Positions 29,136 to 35,040 of a stretch of 35,040 nt of DNA are shown in pieces (position 1 is the stretch's first letter; each line of letters begins with the position of its first letter). A program made the translations under genes and the position numbers. The DNA is from a virus: the IMG/VR virus record IMGVR_UViG_3300034023_000185, positions 1 to 35,040 of that record. One strand, written 5' to 3'. Under the pieces are notes generated by a model that saw only the letters and a program-made list of their open reading frames with translations, was not told where the DNA came from and searched no databases.

Positions 29136-30395
29136 ATGGCTGGAGAAGACTTATATAGCGCACTAAGTGGACTGCAATATAGTCCGTATGAAACACCATA
29201 CGGTACAGCTGCAAGTACCATAGCTTCTGCGACACCTAATCTTATTAATCCTTATGGAAGCACTGGCCAAGCGTTAGGCATTGCTTTAGGTGGAACGTTG
29301 ATATCCTCATTGCTTGGGTATCAAGCTAGACAACAGGCCGCCGATCAATCATTACAAGCTGCTCGATTAGGAACTTCCCTTTTAGGAGCTGCAACACCAC
29401 AAGAGCGACTGGGAATTATAGAAAGCACTCCTGATGCTCTTATGCAAAGTAAGTTGCTTGGCTTAAACACTCAATTGCTTGGGCAAGAGCGATTAGTGCA
29501 AGCCTTAAAACAACAAAAGCAGGCAGAAATAGAAACAGAGGCACCAAGTAAATTATTACAAGCTGGAGTATCAGCTGGCTTGATTAGTCCTGCTAAGTTT
29601 GAACAATTACTGATGGGTCAAAAAGGCGCAGCAGCTCAAGGTGTTCCAACGGCAGAACAAACTATTGCTGAATCTATTGCTATGCCAAGTGGCAAACTAC
29701 CGGAAGTTCAAAGCGGAGCATTAAAGCCATCTACTGCTCCAATTGTAGAACAATTAACTGAAGCAGATTCGATAACCTTATCGCCAAAAGAATACGAACA
29801 AAAGCAATCACGGATTTTACGACAACAACGAGATGTAGAGTTGTTTAATCAACAAGCGCGATTTGAGCAAGAACAGGCGCAAACTAAAAAGAAAACATTT
29901 CGCGAAGCTGGTAAAGAACTTGCGGATACGGAAGGCGCTAAGGAATATGAACGTGTTGGAGTTTTATTAGGAACTGCCGAAAATATAGGTAAAAAAGAAA
30001 AACCTTCCATTGGGGACATTCAAAAACTTATTGCGATGGCTGCTAAGACTGTTGATAAGAGTCAGGTTACAATGGGAGAACAAGACCTTTACACCCGTGT
30101 TGATCCGTTAATAACTCGATGGGAAACTCAAATTAAATCTAAATTATTTGGCGACCCACAAATAAGCAAAAAAGCTATTAATGACACAATAGGATTTATA
30201 CGTAACATTTACGGAATAATGGGAGAAAATTATAACAGACAGGCTGCTAAAATTGCCCAAAGTTACGAAGTGCCTGAAGTTGATTCAATCATGCGATTGC
30301 CAAAGTATGCAAATCCAGAAGCTCAAAAATTAGAAAGGCTACGCCAATTACAAGACGAGCTTGCACAGCTTAAAGCCGCACGAGGTGTGAAGTAA
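29136..30395 (+). CDS. Putative internal virion protein
   Basis: A 419-residue protein with an N-terminal Gly/Ala-rich hydrophobic patch (ALGIALGGTLISSLLG), a Gln-rich helical middle (QEQAQTKKKTFREAGKELAD) and a C-terminal helix (QKLERLRQLQDELAQLKAA). Hydrophobic patch plus long helices and the place before the transglycosylase gene suggest an ejection protein that goes into the host envelope. It overlaps the next gene by one base. Confidence 0.65.
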   Translation: MAGEDLYSALSGLQYSPYETPYGTAASTIASATPNLINPYGSTGQALGIALGGTLISSLLGYQARQQAADQSLQAARLGTSLLGAATPQERLGIIESTPDALMQSKLLGLNTQLLGQERLVQALKQQKQAEIETEAPSKLLQAGVSAGLISPAKFEQLLMGQKGAAAQGVPTAEQTIAESIAMPSGKLPEVQSGALKPSTAPIVEQLTEADSITLSPKEYEQKQSRILRQQRDVELFNQQARFEQEQAQTKKKTFREAGKELADTEGAKEYERVGVLLGTAENIGKKEKPSIGDIQKLIAMAAKTVDKSQVTMGEQDLYTRVDPLITRWETQIKSKLFGDPQISKKAINDTIGFIRNIYGIMGENYNRQAAKIAQSYEVPEVDSIMRLPKYANPEAQKLERLRQLQDELAQLKAARGVK

Positions 30396-32512
30396 TGGCT
30401 GACATTGACGCTGAAATAGCATCGGTACAAGCGGAAATAGATCGTTTGCGAGCGTTGCCTGAAGCAGTAATGACGCCAGCACCAACGGCTCCCGCACCAG
30501 GGCAGTTAATGAGTATAGCTGGGCAACCTACTAGACCTCCTACAGCGCTTGAACTGGGCGTTGCTGAAATGAGAACTAGGTCGCCGCTAGAGCAAGCTAT
30601 CGCTGATGCTTATGGTCGCAAGCTGCTCACACAAGAGGCTTATAGCCTTGGTACATTTCCAAAGATTGAAGCTGCTGCGGAAGCTGGTAAAGCATTGTTG
30701 TTTGGTCGCTCTCCTGTTGAGCAATTTGCCCAAGAAACACAGCGCCAGGACATACTTAAAGAGTATGTAAAACAAAAAGACCTAGAAGCTAATCAGTTAG
30801 TTTTAGGCATGACTGGCCCGGAACTTGGTGGCGCCTTGTTATCGCCTGTTGGACGCTTGTTTACTCCTGCAAAAGTAGCACCTGCGGCTGGATTGGCTGA
30901 AGCGTTAGCAGTGAGAGGTGCAAATGTTGCTAAAGCTGGTGGCACTGCTGCTGGTGCTGCTGGATTAGAAACCTTTTTATCTCAACCTGGAACAATTGAA
31001 GAACGATTAGCAAAGGTACAAGAGATTGCTGGTCCTGCTGCTTTACTTGGCGGTGGATTAGGAGCTGGAGCAGAACTAACAAGTGCTCTTGCGCCGAAAC
31101 TTAGTGATTTTGGCAAAGCTGCTCGGCGCAGTGCTATTGGCGCATCACAAGCCGATTACAAAAAGACTGTTGGCAAACGGCAAATTGATATTGATCCAAC
31201 GTCCGGTGCTCAAAGTTTAACGCAGAAGGGATTGGATAACGTCCTTGAGAAAGGATATTTAGGCGACACAATTGATCCGACTAAGGCGTATGTAAACGCT
31301 CAAAATTCTGTTGTGAAGTTGGAGAATCAACTTGATGATAAAATTGCGGAAGTTGAATCGGCTGGCGTCAAAGTTAAAACACCTCAGTTTGTTGATATAG
31401 TTAGAAAAATACAAAAGGGTATTGGGTACACCGTAGACGAACAAGATACTTACCTCAAAAAGATTGCAGAAATTAAATCGCTTCTTCAACAGCGTGGCAA
31501 AGGAGCATTAAGCTATTTGCAAGAGCAAAAGAAAGCATACGGTAAGAAATACGATCCAAAAGGCGAATCAACAGAAGCCATGTTTAACCGTGATGTCTAT
31601 CATGCGTTGCAAGGTGAAATTGAAAAATACGTGCCAGAAGCAAAAACAATTAACAAAGAAGTGCAAAGTATTCTTCTTACACGACCAATTTTACAAAAAG
31701 GCATTGCTGCTGAAAGTGATGTAGCTTCAAAATTATTTAATCGTTTAGGTAAGTTTGGATATACAACGGGTGGTGCATTCGGTGCCGGTGCAATTCCTTT
31801 GCTTGGCCCAGTAGGTGCAGCAGCTGTTAGTGCTCTTGGAGCGGCGTTAGGAAGTAAAGCCAGTCGTGATGTGATTGGTAGAGCTTTGCAACAACCAGAA
31901 GCTATTGCCTCTGCGCTTGGTCGTCTGGGGATCCAAGCTGGCGCTGCTCAAAGGCCAGAAATTCAGGCAATGTTTCCAGAAGCTACAGAAGCTACTACGG
32001 AAGTTAGTGATGTAGATCGACAAATTGAATCGCTTGAAGCTGAAATTGAAACACTCAAAGGCAGTGCGCCAGCGTCTAATACCGTTGTCAAAACCCCTAC
32101 AAAGCAAAACATCAGCGCATTGATTGCTGAACAGCCACCCATAATCAGAGCAATTATTGATACTGAGTCTAAAGGTAATCCAAAAGCTAAAAGCGAAGTT
32201 GGGGCACTTGGTTTGATGCAACTGATGCCAGGGACCGCTGAAGAGCTAGGTGTAGATCCACTAGATCCAGTAAAGAATATTGATGGTGGTACTCGCTATT
32301 ACAATCAAATGAAGAAGCAGTTCCCTGATATGAAAGTAGCTCTTGCAGCTTACAATTGGGGACCAGGCAACATGGCAAAGGCAGTCGCTAAGGTCGAGAA
32401 GAAAGGACAAAAACCTACCTGGCAAAACATATTGAAATACAATTCTGTACCTACTGAAACGGAAGAGTACGTAAAACGAGTAATTAAAAAGCTAAATCAA
32501 CTAGAGGCGTAA
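30395..32512 (+). CDS. Ejection protein with C-terminal lytic transglycosylase domain
   Basis: A 705-residue protein. The N-terminus is a heptad-like helix (ADIDAEIASVQAEIDRLRAL), repeated in form near residue 545 (DVDRQIESLEAEIETLKG). Gly/Ala-rich hydrophobic segments lie at about 185-230 and 455-490. From about residue 578 there is an SLT domain: IIRAIIDTESKGNP with catalytic Glu591, GALGLMQLMPGTAEELG, and VALAAYNWGPG. This enzyme cuts peptidoglycan glycan strands by forming anhydro-muramic ends, letting DNA pass the cell wall, as the transglycosylase of T7 gp16 does. It is the last of the ejection set. Confidence 0.85.
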   Translation: MADIDAEIASVQAEIDRLRALPEAVMTPAPTAPAPGQLMSIAGQPTRPPTALELGVAEMRTRSPLEQAIADAYGRKLLTQEAYSLGTFPKIEAAAEAGKALLFGRSPVEQFAQETQRQDILKEYVKQKDLEANQLVLGMTGPELGGALLSPVGRLFTPAKVAPAAGLAEALAVRGANVAKAGGTAAGAAGLETFLSQPGTIEERLAKVQEIAGPAALLGGGLGAGAELTSALAPKLSDFGKAARRSAIGASQADYKKTVGKRQIDIDPTSGAQSLTQKGLDNVLEKGYLGDTIDPTKAYVNAQNSVVKLENQLDDKIAEVESAGVKVKTPQFVDIVRKIQKGIGYTVDEQDTYLKKIAEIKSLLQQRGKGALSYLQEQKKAYGKKYDPKGESTEAMFNRDVYHALQGEIEKYVPEAKTINKEVQSILLTRPILQKGIAAESDVASKLFNRLGKFGYTTGGAFGAGAIPLLGPVGAAAVSALGAALGSKASRDVIGRALQQPEAIASALGRLGIQAGAAQRPEIQAMFPEATEATTEVSDVDRQIESLEAEIETLKGSAPASNTVVKTPTKQNISALIAEQPPIIRAIIDTESKGNPKAKSEVGALGLMQLMPGTAEELGVDPLDPVKNIDGGTRYYNQMKKQFPDMKVALAAYNWGPGNMAKAVAKVEKKGQKPTWQNILKYNSVPTETEEYVKRVIKKLNQLEA

Positions 32513-32513
32513 T

Positions 32514-33428
32514 ATGGCATGGTCGGGTGGAACCTATACAAAAGGCAATAACGTAAGCGGCGGTTGGGTCGGAGATGCTTCTGTTGGTATCGGCATCGAG
32601 GCAGGACGGCACGATACGCAAGATAACGACTTTGCAACCGGTATCAATACCTGTCTTACTAAAGACGGGCAAAACGCTGCAACTGCTGACTTGCCGATGG
32701 GTGGGTTCAAGCATACCAACGTAGCTAATGCGACTGGCAGAACTAACTATGCTGCGGTTGGGCAAGTTCAAGATGGAGATTACATTTGGCTAGGTACTAC
32801 AGCTGGTACTGCTACAGCAATGACTGCTTCAGCTACTCCTGCAATTACAGCGTACAAAGCTGGTCAGAAGTTTAGGATGATAATTGGTGCAGGACTAGGA
32901 TCTACTGGTTCTGTCGCTACCGCTGCAACAATTAACATTAATGGTATTGGCGCAAAGAACATTGTAAATAACGAGGATTCTACAAATCCTACACTTGGAA
33001 CATGGGTAGCTGCTGCGTTAATGGAACTTATTTACGATGGGACTAATTTTAGGATTACCAACGATCCTGGTGGTTGGTTGACCTATACGCCTACTTTTAC
33101 TCCGGTAAGCGGAAGCATCAGTGCCGGGACGTTGTTTCGAGCTTCCTATCGCAAGCGAGGTAAGTCCATGGAAATAAATATTTATAGAACATTTAATACG
33201 ACAACTGTAGGTGCTTCGATTGCCGTGAGTTTGCCCGTGAATTGCGCTGTTACTCTCAACAGTTACATTACACCAATTGCAACTTTCTATTCCAGTGCCG
33301 GTGCAAGTTCAATAGCTATAAACGCTGCTGCCACATCCCTTAGCTGTTTTCCAGCACATGGTGTAGCAACTTGGGGTAGTTTTTCGTCTCAAGCAATAGA
33401 AATTGTAACTTCTTACGAGAGTGTATAA
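32514..33428 (+). CDS. Tail fibre protein
   Basis: A 304-residue protein. The N-terminal 90 residues carry the virion-attachment pattern common in phage fibres: MAWSGGTYTKGNNV, GIEAGRHDTQDNDFATGINT, CLTKDGQNAATADLPMGGFK, HTNVANATGRTNYAAVGQVQ. A shaft with TININGIGAKNIV and a C-terminal beta domain of about 120 residues (WLTYTPTFTPVSGSISAG) follow; the latter is the likely receptor-binding tip. The next gene encodes its assembly chaperone. It is short for a fibre, as expected for a small podovirus. Confidence 0.85.
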   Translation: MAWSGGTYTKGNNVSGGWVGDASVGIGIEAGRHDTQDNDFATGINTCLTKDGQNAATADLPMGGFKHTNVANATGRTNYAAVGQVQDGDYIWLGTTAGTATAMTASATPAITAYKAGQKFRMIIGAGLGSTGSVATAATININGIGAKNIVNNEDSTNPTLGTWVAAALMELIYDGTNFRITNDPGGWLTYTPTFTPVSGSISAGTLFRASYRKRGKSMEINIYRTFNTTTVGASIAVSLPVNCAVTLNSYITPIATFYSSAGASSIAINAAATSLSCFPAHGVATWGSFSSQAIEIVTSYESV

Positions 33429-33430
33429 TT

Positions 33431-33670
33431 ATGAAATGGCAAAATTTGCTTCCTTTTCACGTTAAAGAAGATGAAGCCACCGATGATTTTATTGCAATTT
33501 TAATCCGTGCGTACCGGAATAAAGAATTGTTTGCTTCCGACTGGACTCAACTACCCGACGTAGACCTCGCAAACAAATGGGATTGGGCAGTCTATCGCCA
33601 ATCGTTACGTGACATGATGGCGCAGAACGAAGACCCTAAACTGATCGTATTTCCTGAGCCACCAAAGTGA
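33431..33670 (+). CDS. Tail fibre assembly chaperone-like protein
   Basis: A 79-residue protein. RNKELFASDWTQLPDVDL followed by WDWAVYRQSLRDM and FPEPP is the classic pattern of the phage tail assembly chaperone family (R..LLa.sDWTQlpD....W..YRq.LRd......P..P). These proteins fold or trimerise the fibre and usually lie just after the fibre gene, as here. The N-terminus is short (KWQNLLPFHVKEDE). It overlaps the next gene (GTGA). Confidence 0.8.
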   Translation: MKWQNLLPFHVKEDEATDDFIAILIRAYRNKELFASDWTQLPDVDLANKWDWAVYRQSLRDMMAQNEDPKLIVFPEPPK

Positions 33671-34086
33671 AAACGCTCAGGTTGATTCGAGTTACAGAAC
33701 ATGCCGGCGCTACGTTCGGTGTGCTTTGTATCAATGAAGCACCTGAGTTTGTGACTGTAGAGGACGCTTGGCGGGATAATGAAACCAAAGTGTCCTGTAT
33801 TCCGGTCGGTCGTTATAAAATCGTGCGGCATAAATCGCCTCGCTTTGGAGCTGTATACAAGGTTTTAGACGTTCCTAATCGAGAACATATTCTAATCCAC
33901 GCTGGCAATACTCATAGGGATACAGAAGGCTGTATTCTATTGGGTATGCAATACGGTAAAGTCGGTCCTGATTCTGCTGTCCTTGCAAGTCGTTCTGCTT
34001 TTTTGCAGTTCATGGAATTGATGAAGGATACTCCAGAAGCGCAATTGATGGTGATTGATGCTTATGGTGGAGGCCGGGTGCATTGA
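33667..34086 (+). CDS. DUF5675-type protein, putative endolysin
   Basis: A 139-residue protein with a GTG start overlapping the preceding stop. It shows TEHAGATFGVLCINEAPEFV, TVEDAWRDNETKVSCIPVG, HKSPRFGAVYKVLDVP and the core ILIHAGNTHRDTEGCILLG. The His-x-Gly-Asn ... Asp-Thr-x-Gly-Cys arrangement is that of DUF5675, a family found in phage lysis regions and similar in layout to L,D-transpeptidase-type active sites. It may act on peptidoglycan with Cys as nucleophile. Enzyme activity is an inference. It starts the lysis cassette. Confidence 0.75.
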   Translation: MKTLRLIRVTEHAGATFGVLCINEAPEFVTVEDAWRDNETKVSCIPVGRYKIVRHKSPRFGAVYKVLDVPNREHILIHAGNTHRDTEGCILLGMQYGKVGPDSAVLASRSAFLQFMELMKDTPEAQLMVIDAYGGGRVH

Positions 34087-34325
34087 CGGAGCAAGATTTT
34101 ACCCAAGTAAAGACGTGGCTTGATATCGCTGTGAAAGCAGTGATCGGCATTGTTATATCCATTGTCGGCATGGATTACCGCAGTGTGAAAAACTCTTTGA
34201 AAGAGCTGGAAGAGTCTAAGTACCGAGTCACGATGGAAGTGCAGATTATCCAAGCGGAACTTACTCATATCAAGAATCAAATTGACCGCATGGATAAGAA
34301 ACTTGATAAGGTTTTAGACAAATGA
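34083..34325 (+). CDS. Membrane-anchored coiled-coil protein (lysis region)
   Basis: An 80-residue protein starting at TTG within the upstream stop (TTGA overlap). It has one hydrophobic segment at about 13-29 (IAVKAVIGIVISIVGM) and then a coiled coil (SLKELEESKYRVTMEVQIIQ, HIKNQIDRMDKKLDKVLD). Small phage proteins of this layout work as holin partners, antiholins or inner-membrane spanin-like parts. The layout N-membrane, C-coil matches an i-spanin, but no outer-membrane partner follows directly. It overlaps the next gene by four bases. Confidence 0.65.
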   Translation: MTEQDFTQVKTWLDIAVKAVIGIVISIVGMDYRSVKNSLKELEESKYRVTMEVQIIQAELTHIKNQIDRMDKKLDKVLDK

Positions 34326-35040
34326 AACTCTTGATTGTGTTGTTAGCATTGATGGCTACTGCACAAGCTCAAGCACCTAGTTACTTATCTCTTTGTCATC
34401 CCACAACTGATTGTAAGGCTCTTAAACGCACCTGGCGCGGGCAGGATACCATTATTACTGGCTGGCTTGAGCAAACGTTTGGCTCAAAATGTAAATGCGC
34501 TGACGAGCTTTTAGCGAGCCGTAAAGCCAAGGTCATACGAGTACATTTAATTAACTCGCCATGTATGCGTAACGGTAGGTGCGGGAAGTATGAGGTGCTG
34601 CATGGCGAAACGGCAAGTTCTGCTAGTAAGAAAGTAATCAGAAAGAACCGTCAATTTTTGCATAAGTTTGACAGAGTAGTACGAAGGTTTAGAAATCGAT
34701 TAACAAGAGCGACTGGTAGTGTGCAGTGTTATGTGTCGCCCTGCTTAGAGTGTGATCTTAATGGAAAAGCTCGAAAACATCTTGCCACTCGTGTATCTGA
34801 TATGTTGCCTAGCTGTATCATTGTGGATAATCCTTTCGGATCCGCCTGTTTGCCTGGGTATGTCTGTGAGAAACACGGAGCAAGTCCTAAAATCGCTGCG
34901 CCATGTATAGTTGATTTAGACGGTGTTGACGGGACAGATATTAACGTTGACAAGTTTGCCGCTCGTTATCGACACTGTGACATAACCTTTTATTGGGAAC
35001 ATTGGATGAACTGTATTCGAGGTTCGTTTGTTGACCCTCG
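34322..35040 (+). CDS. Exported cysteine-rich protein, N-terminal part (continues at base 1)
   Basis: The frame opens at the ATG overlapping the previous stop (ATGA) and runs past the window end. Joined with the equivalent of base 539 onward it encodes 272 residues. The N-terminus is a clean signal peptide (MKLLIVLLALMATAQAQA, cut before PSYL). The mature protein has 18 cysteines and segments VIRVHLINSPCM and KYEVLHGET that look like strands of an alpha/beta enzyme. Exported, disulfide-rich and inside the lysis cassette, it may be a periplasmic hydrolase. I cannot name a family. This copy carries Val, Thr, Asp and Lys where the left copy has Met, Ala, Ala and Glu. Confidence 0.8.
   Translation, partial: MKLLIVLLALMATAQAQAPSYLSLCHPTTDCKALKRTWRGQDTIITGWLEQTFGSKCKCADELLASRKAKVIRVHLINSPCMRNGRCGKYEVLHGETASSASKKVIRKNRQFLHKFDRVVRRFRNRLTRATGSVQCYVSPCLECDLNGKARKHLATRVSDMLPSCIIVDNPFGSACLPGYVCEKHGASPKIAAPCIVDLDGVDGTDINVDKFAARYRHCDITFYWEHWMNCIRGSFVDP
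34503..35040. repeat. Terminal overlap, right copy
   Basis: Second copy of bases 1-538, running off the window end inside the same reading frame. The coding frame continues seamlessly from 34322 through this copy. The join to base 539 onward is therefore supported by an uninterrupted 272-codon reading frame. Divergence from the left copy is mainly at third codon positions. Confidence 0.9.

Overview
The window is a complete, circularly closing genome of a tailed double-stranded DNA phage of podovirus type. The last 538 bases (34503-35040) repeat the first 538, so the unique length is about 34,502 bp. The two copies are not identical: they differ at 14 positions, 10 of them synonymous. The contig therefore looks like a population-level assembly closed on itself. 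A P22-type portal, a gp10-like tail protein, a virion transglycosylase, a short tail-fibre module and the absence of any tape measure or sheath all point to a short-tailed phage. An exported lipoprotein and several signal peptides indicate a Gram-negative host. No integrase, no clear CI-type repressor, and no DNA or RNA polymerase, primase or helicase is visible, so the phage must borrow the host replisome.

Layout. (1) 778-4333, minus strand: an early operon of small genes, including three proteins with PD-(D/E)XK-like motifs (one Hjc-like Holliday-junction resolvase) and a PC4/SSB-like protein with an SSB-type acidic tail. (2) 4379-5421, plus strand: an excisionase-like HTH protein and a winged-helix replication initiator. 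The initiator gene contains six inverted-repeat iterons and an A+T-rich block, a lambda-O-style origin. It is followed by a structured non-coding segment with a pseudoknot and a strong intrinsic terminator. (3) 5421-8601, minus strand: a second early operon from a TTGACA promoter, carrying small unknown genes, four membrane or exported proteins, an ERF annealing recombinase, a small RHH-like protein and a tRNA-Asn-like gene at its end. (4) 8602-8882: a control region without genes.

(5) 8883-12200, plus strand: an HTH regulator, the putative small terminase, and a run of overlapping small genes with zinc ribbons and a family of KTPEE/AGYEAA paralogues. (6) 12193-24897: large terminase, portal, small virion proteins, two concanavalin/LamG-like proteins, scaffold and major capsid protein. 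(7) 24897-33670: internal/ejection proteins including a transglycosylase, gp10-like tail protein, tail fibre and its assembly chaperone. (8) 33667-34502 and on through 1-781: a lysis cassette made of a DUF5675 protein, a membrane coiled-coil protein, an exported 18-cysteine protein and a two-helix holin. The lysis cassette meets the first minus-strand operon tail to tail with overlapping stop codons.

How it works together. Early minus-strand genes probably modify the host envelope and supply recombination and repair (ERF, resolvase, SSB-like). The initiator/iteron origin recruits host replication, and the resulting concatemers are packaged by the terminase. The plus-strand late operon then builds and releases the particle. 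Functions are inferred by reading motifs; no database search was possible.
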